Below are positions 7,955 to 16,676 of a stretch of 64,000 nucleotides of DNA, piece after piece (positions within the stretch are counted from its first letter, which is position 1; every line of letters starts with the position of its first letter). The translations under genes and the position numbers were made by a program. Origin of the DNA: Natranaeroarchaeum sulfidigenes. Its GTDB lineage: Archaea > Halobacteriota > Halobacteria > Halobacteriales > Natronoarchaeaceae. The stretch spans positions 1,178,001 to 1,242,000 of the forward strand of contig NZ_CP064786.1 of the NCBI RefSeq assembly GCF_017094485.1. Direction: 5' to 3'. The notes below the pieces were generated by a model, which worked only from the letters and a program-made list of their open reading frames with translations, made no database searches and was not told the origin of the DNA.

Positions 7955-9211
7955 CTACTCGTACAGGGGGTGCTCGGCACAGAGGTCGTCGACAGTCGTG
8001 GCGACGTCCTCGACTGCGGCGTCCACTTCGTCTTCGGCGACGGCATCGACGATCTGGGCGATGCAGTCGCCGACGGTCTCCATCGCGTCGGTGTCGAAGC
8101 CGCGGGTGGTCAGTGCGGGGGAGCCAGCACGGATGCCGCTCGGGTTGAACGGGCTTCGCGTCTCGCCGGGGACGGTGTTGGCGTTGAGGACGATACCTGC
8201 CTCTTCCAGTGCCTCCTCGGCGTCTCCGCCGGTAACATCGGGATGTGAGTCGCGCAAGTCAACGAGCACGAGGTGGTTGTCGGTGCCGCCCGAAACCAGC
8301 GTGAAGCCGTGCTCCTGTAGCCGGTCGCCGAGCGCCTGTGCGTTCTCGATCGTCTGTGCGGCGTATTCCTCGAATTCTTCGGAGTTGGCCTCGCCGAAGC
8401 CGACAGCCTTGCCAGCGATGTTGTGCATGAGGGGGCCGCCCTGTCCGCCGGGGAAGACTGCCTTGTCGATGTCGTCGGCGTACTCCTCGTCGCAGATGAC
8501 GATTCCGCCCCGGCCCGAGCGGATCGTCTTGTGGGTCGAGCCGGTGACGAAGTCGGCGACGCCGACCGGCGACGGGTGGACGCCCGCGGCGACGAGCCCC
8601 GTGATGTGGGCCATGTCGGCGAGATGGAGTGCGCCGGCGGCGTCGGCGGCTTCCTGTATCTTCTCCCATTCGACGGTTCGTGGGTATGCGGAGTAGCCCG
8701 AGACGACGATATCGGGATCGAACTCCTCGGCGTGCTCGCGGACGGCGTCGTAGTCGATGTAGCCGGATTCGGCGTCGACCTCGTACTGCTCGACCTCGTA
8801 GAGCTGGCCGGTGAAGTTGGCCGGGTGGCCATGGGAGAGGTGGCCGCCGTGGGTCAGGTCCAGCGAGAGGATCTTGTCACCCGGTTCGAGCATGGCCAGA
8901 TAGACTGCCTGGTTGGCCTGCGTCCCGGAGTGGGGCTGAACGTTAATGTGATCGCCGCCCCAGAGTTCGTGGGCACGCTCGATTGCGAGCTCCTCGATGT
9001 CGTCGGCGTACTCACAGCCCGCGTAGTAGCGAGCACCGGGATACCCCTCGGCGTAGTTGTTCGTCAGCACACTCGACTGGGCTTCGAGCACCGCCTCGCT
9101 GACGTGATTCTCGCTCGCGATCATCTGCAAGCTGTTGCGCTGTCGTTCTACCTCGCCGACGAGGGCGTCGGCGACCGCGGGATCTGACTCCCGAACGGCG
9201 TCGTAGTTCAT
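7955..9211 (-). CDS. glyA: serine hydroxymethyltransferase
   Basis: A 418-residue PLP enzyme that interconverts serine and glycine while loading a one-carbon unit on the pterin carrier. The PLP-lysine motif is clear (TGSTHKTIRSGRGG), as are the N-terminal SENHVSEAVLEAQSSVLTN segment, YAGCEYADDIE, and the conserved SGTQANQAVY and DLTHGGHLSHG blocks. Length is normal for the family. The ATG at 9211 is preceded on its strand by an AT-rich stretch (gaaaggtacaattatacgcc), giving a near-leaderless message. It is divergent from the CHAT-type protein gene at 9340. Confidence 0.97.
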   Translation of the reverse strand: MNYDAVRESDPAVADALVGEVERQRNSLQMIASENHVSEAVLEAQSSVLTNNYAEGYPGARYYAGCEYADDIEELAIERAHELWGGDHINVQPHSGTQANQAVYLAMLEPGDKILSLDLTHGGHLSHGHPANFTGQLYEVEQYEVDAESGYIDYDAVREHAEEFDPDIVVSGYSAYPRTVEWEKIQEAADAAGALHLADMAHITGLVAAGVHPSPVGVADFVTGSTHKTIRSGRGGIVICDEEYADDIDKAVFPGGQGGPLMHNIAGKAVGFGEANSEEFEEYAAQTIENAQALGDRLQEHGFTLVSGGTDNHLVLVDLRDSHPDVTGGDAEEALEEAGIVLNANTVPGETRSPFNPSGIRAGSPALTTRGFDTDAMETVGDCIAQIVDAVAEDEVDAAVEDVATTVDDLCAEHPLYE

Positions 9212-9339
9212 ACGTCTACGTCGAGGGCCGATGGCGTATAATTGTACCTTTCTTCCGCTCGCTCGACGAGGACTGGTATGTCACGACACCTCGCGTTACC
9301 GATACTAATATTGACCAGTAGTGTTTTGCTACGAGTCGA

Positions 9340-11400
9340 ATGATCGAGTGGGAGACGACGGATTCCGGGCTCAGAGCACTCGATGGCGGGAACGCCGAGT
9401 TCGTTATCGACAGCCCGGAACTTGACCTCGTTCGGTCGAGTGCCGAACTTCCACGGCCGACTGACGCGACGGTTACCTGTTCGATGTCGAAGGTCTCGGT
9501 ACCAACTGCCGTCGTCTACGTGACCCCGCTCTCTGGCGGCAACACGTACGAACTGACAGCTGATCAGGACTCCCTTTCGCTCCCCGAAGACGACTACCTG
9601 ATCGACATTGACGGCGAGATCAAGACGTATCTGCGGGTCGAGAGTGCGCTTTCGATCGACCGTACGCCGACCTACGACGCGGTGGAAATCGAGTTCCCCG
9701 AACGTACAACCACGACGATCGGACTTCGAAGCAGGGCCGAACTGCCGAGCCACAAACTGACAGTACCGCCAACACCTGGCGGGCTGGCAACGGCGCTCTC
9801 ACACCTTCATGCATCCCACAAGACGACCGGAACCGACCGTAGCTATCCGACGCTTCGGGGACATCCACCGCTCCTGCAGACCGGAGACGAGGTCGAGGTG
9901 CCGGACCAGGTGGTTGCAGCGACCCCCAACAGCGGTATCGAGATCGTCTCTCCGCCCGACTTCGAGCCGCTGTTTGTCCTCGCCCCGCTTGCATACTATC
10001 TGCAGGCTTCCGTTGGCGTTCGCGACCGGTCACGGCCCGTTCTTCGCGTGCCGGAGCTCGATCTGGAGTGGGAGCTTCCGGAGGGACGGGAGCTCGAACG
10101 GGAGACCGAGCGACTGCTCAGACAGGTATTCTTCCTCGACTGTCTGGTCCGTAATGCGGGGCCGTACGGGACCGAACTCTCGGAAGCCAGCATACTCGAC
10201 ACGCTCGGTCTCGACGTCGACGTATTGTACGACGCGACGCCTGCCGAACGGCTCGCAACCTATCTGTCCGTGGCCAACGACGCGATCCAGCACCGAATCC
10301 CCGACTGGCATCTTTCGACATACGTTGATCCGACCGTCGAACACCTCCCGACGATCCCATTCTTGCTCGATCGGATGAGCCTCGTGTTCAGACCCCGAAC
10401 GTCCGAGCTCTCGGGCAGCGAGCTGGTCGAGCGCTCGCTCGATGACTTCTATCGTGGTCAACGGGGGCCCGGAGAGATCAGCTCGGTCGATATACTCAAA
10501 CCCGAACTTCGGGGGGGCCGTATTCACGGCTGGCTCGCCGAGGGAACACCGATCGACGTGTTCCGATCGTCGCCGACAGCATATCTGAACCGACTTGAGT
10601 TCCTGACGGACGACCGCGATGAGATCGGTATCGTCGTGGTACTCAACGATGACGATATGGCCGACGAACACGAAGACGTCGCCGAGATCTACCGTCAGCG
10701 TGGTGACCAGCTCCCGATCGAGGTGACGGTCGAGAACGGCCTGACGAGCCCCCGACTCGCCAGAACCTTCGAATCCGAGTACGATTTCGTCCATTACATC
10801 GGCCACTGTGAAACGGAGGGACTTCGCTGTCCTGACGGCTACATGGCAGCATCGACGCTGGATCGCTGTCGTGTCCAGACGTTCTTCCTGAACGCGTGTG
10901 GCTCTTACTACGAGGGCCGTGAGCTGATCGAACAGGGAGCCGTCGCCGGTGCAGTGACGTTCTCACAGGTACTCAATGATCATGCAGTGAAGGTCGGCTC
11001 TACCTTCGCAAAACTACTCGCTCATGGCTTCGGCATCGAACGGGCGCTTCAGCTGGCGCGCTGTCGGATCATGATGGGGAAAGATTACGCCGTCGTCGGC
11101 GACGGAACCCATTCGCTCACGCAAAGCGAGAACCGTATCCCTGCAACCGCAACGGTCGAACCAATCGAGGACGGGAATCGGTTCCTGCTGGTATACGATC
11201 AGTTCTCCTCACAGCACACCGGGAGCTTCTATCACCCCTATCTCGACGGTAACGAGTACTCGTACCTGTGTGGCAACGAATCGGAGTTCACCATGGGCCG
11301 GGACGAAATCATTTCATATCTCGATCGCGCGGAACTGCCCGTCGTGTACGATGGGGACATCCACTGGTCGGCTGATCTGGCGACGACTCTTGCGGAGTAG
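9340..11400 (+). CDS. large CHAT-domain (caspase-like) putative protease
   Basis: A 686-residue soluble protein. The N-terminal two thirds are a beta-rich, haloarchaea-type region I do not recognise. The C-terminal part carries the hallmarks of a CHAT cysteine peptidase: a His motif VHYIGHCE (H485 and H489) followed about 30 residues later by TFFLNACGS (C520). The segment GAVAGAVTFSQVLND then resembles the usual substrate-pocket region. In CHAT and caspase folds the His-Cys pair cuts a partner protein. No signal peptide or membrane helix is visible, so it should act in the cytoplasm. The YlbF gene starts 47 bp downstream on the same strand. No toxin, gasdermin or other obvious target is adjacent, so the substrate is unknown. 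Confidence 0.75.
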   Translation: MIEWETTDSGLRALDGGNAEFVIDSPELDLVRSSAELPRPTDATVTCSMSKVSVPTAVVYVTPLSGGNTYELTADQDSLSLPEDDYLIDIDGEIKTYLRVESALSIDRTPTYDAVEIEFPERTTTTIGLRSRAELPSHKLTVPPTPGGLATALSHLHASHKTTGTDRSYPTLRGHPPLLQTGDEVEVPDQVVAATPNSGIEIVSPPDFEPLFVLAPLAYYLQASVGVRDRSRPVLRVPELDLEWELPEGRELERETERLLRQVFFLDCLVRNAGPYGTELSEASILDTLGLDVDVLYDATPAERLATYLSVANDAIQHRIPDWHLSTYVDPTVEHLPTIPFLLDRMSLVFRPRTSELSGSELVERSLDDFYRGQRGPGEISSVDILKPELRGGRIHGWLAEGTPIDVFRSSPTAYLNRLEFLTDDRDEIGIVVVLNDDDMADEHEDVAEIYRQRGDQLPIEVTVENGLTSPRLARTFESEYDFVHYIGHCETEGLRCPDGYMAASTLDRCRVQTFFLNACGSYYEGRELIEQGAVAGAVTFSQVLNDHAVKVGSTFAKLLAHGFGIERALQLARCRIMMGKDYAVVGDGTHSLTQSENRIPATATVEPIEDGNRFLLVYDQFSSQHTGSFYHPYLDGNEYSYLCGNESEFTMGRDEIISYLDRAELPVVYDGDIHWSADLATTLAE

Positions 11401-11447
11401 ATCGGGGAGACCAGCAGGTTGATACACACGCAGTCGTAACGCGAGGT

Positions 11448-11840
11448 ATGAGCATTGACACTGAGGTAACCGTCCCCGATAGCGACATCGAGACGCTCGG
11501 ACGTGAGCTTGGCGAAGCGATCCGCAACCTCCCGGAATATGAGGCGTTCGAATCGGCGAAGTCTGCTGTCGAATCCGATGACGAACTCCAAGAACAGATC
11601 CAGCAGTTCGAGTCGCTCCGCCAGGAGTTCATGCTCGCTCGACAGACTGGCGACGCAAGTCAGGACGACCTGCAGGAGCTCCAGCAGGCCCAGAGCGAGC
11701 TTCACTCACAGCCGACCATGTCCGAATATCTCGAAGCCCAGCAACGACTCGACGCGCGGCTTGAAGCGGTCAACAAGGCCATCTCGGAACCGCTCGACGT
11801 CGACTTCGGCGAACAGGCTGGCGGTTGCTGTCAGGATTGA
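11448..11840 (+). CDS. YlbF/YmcA family regulator
   Basis: A 130-residue, almost wholly helical protein of the YlbF/YmcA (DUF964) family. The region from about residue 15 to 110 is a charged helical bundle (FESAKSAVESDDELQEQI, FESLRQEFMLARQTG). It ends in a cysteine pair (GGCCQD), as often seen in haloarchaeal members. In Bacillus, YlbF proteins form a complex that modulates RNase Y and sporulation or competence signalling. The archaeal role is not established. It lies directly downstream of the CHAT-type protein gene in the same orientation and may be co-transcribed. Confidence 0.82.
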   Translation: MSIDTEVTVPDSDIETLGRELGEAIRNLPEYEAFESAKSAVESDDELQEQIQQFESLRQEFMLARQTGDASQDDLQELQQAQSELHSQPTMSEYLEAQQRLDARLEAVNKAISEPLDVDFGEQAGGCCQD

Positions 11841-11939
11841 ATCGGCTCTCCACTTACGCTGTGTGAGAGCTGATCGGAGTGGACTCTCTGTGAGCGGAGA
11901 GCGCAACACTTACGCACGACCTGCCCGGTGGTTTTCCGT

Positions 11940-12776
11940 ATGGCAATCGAAAGTGACTGGGGCGACTGGCTCCCGAACGCGATCGCGGACGCTACTCCCG
12001 AACGCATCGCCGTCTGGTATCTCGGCTGCAACGGTTTCGCTATGAAAGCCAGCGATGGGACGACGCTGTTTGTCGATCCATACGTCGGACTTGGTGATCC
12101 GCCACGAACCACGCGGATGATTCCGGTCCCGTTCAATCCCGAGGACATCGAGGAGGCCGATGCTGTTCTTGCCACCCATGAGCATACGGACCACGTCCAC
12201 GGCCCCTCGCAGGCACCGATCCTCGAATCGACGGGTGCGGACCTGTACGCGCCGGACGACAGTCTCGCAGTCGCCCGCGACGAGGAGGACTGGCAGGCCG
12301 ATCACGATATCGATGACGACCAGTTCGTCGAAGTGAGCGAAGGGGACACCCTCGAAGTCGGTGGCTTCACTATCCACGTCGAGGACGCCTGCGACGCGGA
12401 CGCCACTCATCCGGTCTCCTACGTCATCGAACACGAGGGACAGACGGTGTTCCACGGCGGCGACACCAAACCCAGCGACGAGTTCACCCGTATCGGCGAG
12501 GAGTACGAGATCGACCTCGGCATACTCGCGTTCGGAACCGTCGGAACCGTCCCTGATAAGGAGACCGGCGAACCGGTCCGGACGCGCTGGTACAACGACG
12601 AGAATCAGGCGATCGAGGCTGCGAGTGATCTGCAGTTCGATCGGTTCCTCCCCAGCCACTGGGACATGTGGAAAGGACTGACCGCCGATCCGACGGTACT
12701 GCATCATCATGCACGAGGGTTCGAGTATCCAGAGGCGCTCGAGCTCGTCGAAATCGGGGATCGCGTCGACCTGTAG
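11940..12776 (+). CDS. MBL-fold metal-dependent hydrolase (UlaG-like)
   Basis: A 278-residue metallo-beta-lactamase-fold protein. The zinc-binding motif is ATHEHTDHVHG (H80, H82, D84, H85). A later metal-binding stretch is FHGGDTKPSDEF, and FLPSHWDMWKG sits near the end. The overall form and length match the UlaG/L-ascorbate-6-phosphate-lactonase-like branch, although the substrate of archaeal members is unknown. The ATG at 11940 is preferred over the GTG at 11928, which adds only MVFR. It stands alone between the ylbF-like gene and the ferritin-like/DtxR pair. Confidence 0.88.
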   Translation: MAIESDWGDWLPNAIADATPERIAVWYLGCNGFAMKASDGTTLFVDPYVGLGDPPRTTRMIPVPFNPEDIEEADAVLATHEHTDHVHGPSQAPILESTGADLYAPDDSLAVARDEEDWQADHDIDDDQFVEVSEGDTLEVGGFTIHVEDACDADATHPVSYVIEHEGQTVFHGGDTKPSDEFTRIGEEYEIDLGILAFGTVGTVPDKETGEPVRTRWYNDENQAIEAASDLQFDRFLPSHWDMWKGLTADPTVLHHHARGFEYPEALELVEIGDRVDL

Positions 12777-12889
12777 AGGGTCCTCCACCTGTTTCTAACT
12801 CAATTCCGCTGGAAGCGCTACGGTGACTCGGGGCGGTGTGAGCAGGAAAGAAAAGGAGAGTTAAGTGGACTGGACACTGATTCCCGTGT

Positions 12890-13390
12890 ATGAGTCTCGG
12901 CCAGCGGGTCTCGTCGGATCACCAGCTCGCTCGGCTCCTCCAGATCGGAGTCGTGCTGGAGGAGGTCGTCGAGGCACGAGCACACTCTCATCTGGAATCA
13001 CTCTCGCCCGACGAGCGAGCGGAGCTCGATGATTCGATCGAGGACCTGCTCGAACACGCGGTCGAAGAGTCGGAAGACCACCGAAAACGTCTAGAGGCAC
13101 TCGTCGACGAGATGGACGCTGAGACGGTCTCATACGACGAAATCGAGGTGCTCGTTCGGGAGCATTACGCCCAGAATCAGCCCGAAGACTTCGACGGACT
13201 GCTGTACGACCAACTCTGTAATGAGGAGACCGCGTACAAGTTTTACGACGACCTGATCGAGGCGATCGAGGCGAGCGATGCCACCTACAGTATCGATCGC
13301 GAGCGGGTTCTATCGACGCTTCGCGAGATACGTTCCGAGGAGGAAGCGGGTGTCGAAGACGTGACACGCGTTATGGAGGAACGCGAATGA
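12890..13390 (+). CDS. ferritin-like/rubrerythrin-like domain protein
   Basis: A 166-residue all-helical acidic protein with the spacing of Glu and His residues of a ferritin-like four-helix bundle: EEVVEARAHSHLE, EHAVEESEDHRKRLEAL, VREHYAQN and EETAYKFYDDLIEAIE. Such bundles bind two metals, usually iron or manganese. The stop codon overlaps the start of the DtxR-family regulator (ATGA), so the two are translated together. This strongly suggests a metal-handling protein controlled by, or informing, the adjacent metal-responsive repressor. The family assignment comes from motif reading and is good but not certain. Confidence 0.7.
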   Translation: MSLGQRVSSDHQLARLLQIGVVLEEVVEARAHSHLESLSPDERAELDDSIEDLLEHAVEESEDHRKRLEALVDEMDAETVSYDEIEVLVREHYAQNQPEDFDGLLYDQLCNEETAYKFYDDLIEAIEASDATYSIDRERVLSTLREIRSEEEAGVEDVTRVMEERE

Positions 13391-13821
13391 ACACCGCCGA
13401 TCAGTACCTCAAGACGATCTACCTCGCACAGACGATCGAGGACGGCCCGGCCTCGACCGGTCAGCTCGCGGAGATGCTCGACGTCAGCCCCGCGAGCGTC
13501 AACGAGATGATCGGCAAGCTAGAGGATCGGGGGCTGGCTGACCACGAGAAGTACAAGGGCGTCCGGCTCACCGACGAGGGGATCGGTCGGGCGCGAGACG
13601 CCATCCAGACGTACTGTATCATCGAGCGGTTCCTCGCGAACGTCCTCGAAGTGAAGAACTATCGCGAGGAGGCACGGGCGCTGGAGAGCGTGATCGACGA
13701 TACGGTTGCAGAGCGACTGGATACGATCATCGACCGCCCGGTAGAGTGTCCCGACTGTTTCGATCCGGAAGCGGACCAGTGTGAGTGTCTGGTCGTCGAA
13801 CTGGAAGGCCAGGCTGACTAG
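13387..13821 (+). CDS. DtxR/MntR-family metal-dependent transcriptional regulator
   Basis: A 144-residue cytoplasmic repressor. The N-terminal winged helix is clear (STGQLAEMLDVSPASVNEMIGKLEDRGL, residues about 22-50, then YKGVRLTDEG). It is followed by the dimerisation and metal-sensing domain (FLANVLEVKNYREEARALESVIDD) and a Cys-containing end (CPDCFDPEADQCEC). It lacks the C-terminal SH3-like domain of long DtxR proteins and so resembles MntR and SirR. It overlaps the ferritin-like gene by four bases. Its own stop overlaps the stop of gar1 on the other strand by three bases. It probably regulates iron or manganese genes. Confidence 0.88.
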   Translation: MNTADQYLKTIYLAQTIEDGPASTGQLAEMLDVSPASVNEMIGKLEDRGLADHEKYKGVRLTDEGIGRARDAIQTYCIIERFLANVLEVKNYREEARALESVIDDTVAERLDTIIDRPVECPDCFDPEADQCECLVVELEGQAD

Positions 13822-14048
13822 TCCTTGACGTAGAGTTTTTCGCCGAGCAACGTCGCGAGGTTCACGTCATTATCCGTCGTAATGGCCACGTACGGACGGT
13901 CGACGGGACCGAAGACGTCGACGACACGTCCGATCGTGTCGAGCGATTCGTCGATCACCATGTTGCCGATCGCGGGCTCGTACTCGCCTGAAACCCGCGC
14001 GATTGCGAGTCCCTGTGCCGTTCGATCGACGGTGCCAAGTCGTTGCAT
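13818..14048 (-). CDS. gar1: H/ACA ribonucleoprotein component Gar1
   Basis: A 76-residue beta-barrel protein ([19 protein letters not shown]... IGRVVDVFGPVDRPYVAI... LLGEKLYVKD) matching archaeal Gar1. Gar1 joins Cbf5, Nop10 and L7Ae on H/ACA guide RNAs to make pseudouridine in rRNA. The segment VVDVFGPVDRPYVA is the family hallmark. It is translationally coupled to srp19: the srp19 stop and the gar1 start share a base (TGATG). The gar1-srp19 pairing is usual in haloarchaea. Confidence 0.92.
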   Translation of the reverse strand: MQRLGTVDRTAQGLAIARVSGEYEPAIGNMVIDESLDTIGRVVDVFGPVDRPYVAITTDNDVNLATLLGEKLYVKD

Positions 14049-14326
14049 CAGTCTCGCATCGTCGAGACGTACGCCGCGACGGCCTGCACGACGTCGTTTT
14101 TGGAATCCTCGCTATCCTTTACAAGCACGCGACCGCGCGGTGTGTAGTGGTTCCGCGGATACGCCACGTCGCGTTCTATCTTGGCGTCGTAGCCGACCTG
14201 CTGGACGGCCTGTGCGATCTCATCGACCGTCGGCTCTTCGACTGCGAGGTCCTGTGGGACGCGCCGCCCCTTCGAGCGGGAGAGCTCCGCATCGAGATAG
14301 GCGGGCCAGATGACGTTCTCGACCAT
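14048..14326 (-). CDS. srp19: signal recognition particle 19 kDa protein
   Basis: A 92-residue protein ([20 protein letters not shown]... [22 protein letters not shown]... [14 protein letters not shown]) matching archaeal SRP19. It binds the 7S RNA and helps load SRP54 for co-translational protein targeting to the membrane. The motifs [10 protein letters not shown] and PRGRVLVK carry the RNA-binding residues. It is the first gene of a two-gene operon with gar1. Confidence 0.95.
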   Translation of the reverse strand: MVENVIWPAYLDAELSRSKGRRVPQDLAVEEPTVDEIAQAVQQVGYDAKIERDVAYPRNHYTPRGRVLVKDSEDSKNDVVQAVAAYVSTMRD

Positions 14327-14376
14327 ACTGGTCAGTGGGTGGTCGGCACCTAAAAAGGTCGTTTTCTCGACTGACG

Positions 14377-15441
14377 TTATCGGCGTCGGAGCGCAACGAC
14401 CGATAGTAGCGCAGCGAGCGCAGCAGCGATACCGAAGCCGGGGATGGCATCCGGCTCTTCATCGTCGGCAGCAGTATCGTCCCCTGTCGTTTCGTCGTCC
14501 ACCTCTTCGTCGGCAACGCCGTTTTCGTCGCTCTCAGCGTACAGCTGCTCGTTGATCTCGCTCACAGCATACACCACGCGTGGGGCGGGCTGTTGCATGT
14601 GCTCTTCGGTTACTTCCACGACGTTATCTTCCTGTAGTGCGGTACTTTGCTCGACACCCTCCCCGCTCGGGAGCTCGTGCCCCTCGATGATGAGTAGCCA
14701 GTCCGGATTCTGCTCGGCAAGCTGTTCTTGGCTCATCTGTCCCCACCCCTCAATCCCGGCTGCTGCCGCGACGTTCTCACCGCCAGCAGTCGACAGCACG
14801 TCGTCCTGGAACGTGTCCTGCCCGGCCGTCGTCTCGAAGAACTCGAAGTAGATGGTCGGTTCCTCGCCCTCGATTCGGTCCGCAACTTCCTCGAGTTCGT
14901 CGTCCATCCACGCGACAGTATCTTCGGCACCCTCACACTCGCCGACGAGCTGGCCGATTAGCTCGGTCTTCTCACGCACGTCGTCGATTGACGTGGCGGA
15001 CTCGAAGTGATAGACAGTCAGGTCTCCCTCGGTTCGAAGCTGGTCGACCGTATCTTCGGGGATCGTGTTCGGTGCAAGCACGAGGTCGGGTTCGAGGTCG
15101 ATCACCTGCTCGACCGAGGTACCTCCTTCCTCGTCTGTGATGTCCGTGCGCTCCTCTGCGCCGTCGAGGTACATCGCGTACTGGGACACGCCTGTCACCC
15201 GATCTTCAGCCCCGATCTCCCACATCGTCTGGGCGGCCGACGGATTCAGCGTCACGATCTCGTCCGGTTGCTCGTCGATCTGTACGTCCTCACCGCCGGC
15301 GTCCTCGAAGGTTGCCGGGAACTCACACTGGAGTTCCTGACCGCTCGCATCCCCCGTCGCCGCGCCGGGCGCGACTGCACCCACTGCGCCCGCCATGACG
15401 ACCAGCAGCGCGACGGCAACTCGTAGTAGTGTTCGTGTCAT
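14377..15441 (-). CDS. btuF: corrinoid ABC transporter substrate-binding protein BtuF, C-terminally anchored
   Basis: A 354-residue secreted binding protein for vitamin B12 or related corrinoids. It begins with a signal peptide ([26 protein letters not shown]). The PBP class III fold follows ([53 protein letters not shown]). An acidic linker rich in Asp, Glu and Thr leads to the C-terminal tripartite anchor [23 protein letters not shown], a PGF-CTERM-type sorting signal. The ATG at 15441 is used rather than the GTG one codon upstream. It is divergent from btuC, and the two promoters share one AT-rich element. Confidence 0.9.
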   Translation of the reverse strand: MTRTLLRVAVALLVVMAGAVGAVAPGAATGDASGQELQCEFPATFEDAGGEDVQIDEQPDEIVTLNPSAAQTMWEIGAEDRVTGVSQYAMYLDGAEERTDITDEEGGTSVEQVIDLEPDLVLAPNTIPEDTVDQLRTEGDLTVYHFESATSIDDVREKTELIGQLVGECEGAEDTVAWMDDELEEVADRIEGEEPTIYFEFFETTAGQDTFQDDVLSTAGGENVAAAAGIEGWGQMSQEQLAEQNPDWLLIIEGHELPSGEGVEQSTALQEDNVVEVTEEHMQQPAPRVVYAVSEINEQLYAESDENGVADEEVDDETTGDDTAADDEEPDAIPGFGIAAALAALLSVVALRRR

Positions 15442-15503
15442 CACATGAACGATGCAGAGTAATCAATAAATATTTGTCTAATGAAAGCGAGATTGCAAAC
15501 ATC
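15442..15503. promoter_or_regulatory. shared divergent promoter between btuF and btuC
   Basis: The 62 bp between the two chosen starts contain aataaatatttgtc (about 15464-15477). On the minus strand this reads as atatttat about 25 bp before the btuF ATG at 15441. On the plus strand it lies about 30 bp before the btuC GTG at 15504. One AT-rich core therefore appears to serve both leaderless messages, so expression of binding protein and permease is probably linked. Confidence 0.55.
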
Positions 15504-16676
15504 GTGGGGACAGCCACCGACTCGGCAGCGAATACCGACGCCTCCGCGGATGTTGCGCAGACAGCGACGGGTTCATCACTGCTGACGAGAACGGTCGCCT
15601 GGACTGCTGGTCTCGTTGTCGTACTGGTCATAACAATCGTCGTCAGTGCAACCGTCGGACCGGTCGAAATCGCTGCGATCGATGTCCTTCGGACAGTGCT
15701 AAACGAGCTCTCTTTCCCTGTCGGCGTTGCTGTCGATGCCGGGCACATCACGATCGGTCAGGGTGTGACCCTCCCGTATCCATCACCATCACTTGAGCAC
15801 CGACCACTGTTCGACTTCGCGGTAGCCGAGACAACCCGGACGATCGTGGTGAACATTCGGCTCCCACGGATCCTGCTTGGGGCGATCGTGGGGTTTGCAC
15901 TTGCCAGTGCGGGCACAGTTATGCAGGGCTTTTTCAGGAACCCACTGGCCGACCCGTCGATTATCGGCGTCTCATCGGGGGCGGCGGTCGGGGCCGTCGC
16001 AACCATCACGATCCCCGGACTCGCGGTCGTCGATCTCCGTCTCGCCGCGTTCGTCGGGGCGCTGATCACCGCCTTTGCGGTGTACGCCATGGCGACCGAA
16101 GGCGGTCGAACGCCCGTTGCAACGCTCCTGCTCGCGGGAGTCGCGGTCCAGACGTTCCTTGGGGCAGTGATCTCGTACCTGTTGTTACAGGCCGGTGACA
16201 GTCTGGAAGAGGCCGTCTACTGGCTGATGGGTCATCTCCACTACAGTACGTGGGAGCACGTCCTCTTCGCGTTCCCGGTCGCATTTCTCGGGTTTGTCGT
16301 GCTTGCTGCGTACACGCGAGATCTGAACGTACTGTTGCTCGGTGAGGAGGACGCCCAGCACCTCGGTATCGAGGTCGAGCGAACGAAACGCGTGTTGCTT
16401 GCGGTATCCAGTCTCATTACGGCCGCCGCCGTAGCGGTTTCGGGCGTGATCGGCTTCGTCGGCCTGGTCGTCCCACACATCATGCGGCTGCTCGTCGGGC
16501 CCGATCATCGGATTCTCCTTCCCACCAGCGCGGTCGCTGGCGCGGCCTTTCTCGTCGCCGCGGACACCCTTGCACGCTCCGGTGCCGCCGAACTCCCTGT
16601 CGGAATCGTGACCGCCGCGATCGGCGCACCCTTTTTCCTGTTCCTGTTACTTCGGCGGGAGGTGCATGGGCTGTGA
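15504..16676 (+). CDS. btuC: corrinoid ABC transporter permease BtuC
   Basis: A FecCD-family permease with about ten membrane helices. The frame is open from 15429, but that start lies within the btuF coding region and upstream of the likely promoter. I therefore choose the GTG at 15504 (VGTATDSAANTD...), giving 390 residues. Hallmarks are RLPRILLGAIVGFALASAGTVMQ, GISSGA-like IIGVSSGAAVGAV, the helix-loop contacting the ATPase (LGEEDAQHLGIEVERTK) and GFVGLVVPHIMRLLVGPDHR. It overlaps the ATPase gene by four bases and works with BtuD and BtuF to import cobalamin or cobinamide. Confidence 0.9.
   Translation: MGTATDSAANTDASADVAQTATGSSLLTRTVAWTAGLVVVLVITIVVSATVGPVEIAAIDVLRTVLNELSFPVGVAVDAGHITIGQGVTLPYPSPSLEHRPLFDFAVAETTRTIVVNIRLPRILLGAIVGFALASAGTVMQGFFRNPLADPSIIGVSSGAAVGAVATITIPGLAVVDLRLAAFVGALITAFAVYAMATEGGRTPVATLLLAGVAVQTFLGAVISYLLLQAGDSLEEAVYWLMGHLHYSTWEHVLFAFPVAFLGFVVLAAYTRDLNVLLLGEEDAQHLGIEVERTKRVLLAVSSLITAAAVAVSGVIGFVGLVVPHIMRLLVGPDHRILLPTSAVAGAAFLVAADTLARSGAAELPVGIVTAAIGAPFFLFLLLRREVHGL

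Noticed and set aside
9208-9753. 181-residue minus-strand frame between glyA and the CHAT-type gene
   Set aside because: It overlaps the start of the CHAT-type gene and the glyA promoter and has many Arg residues, as antisense frames do here.
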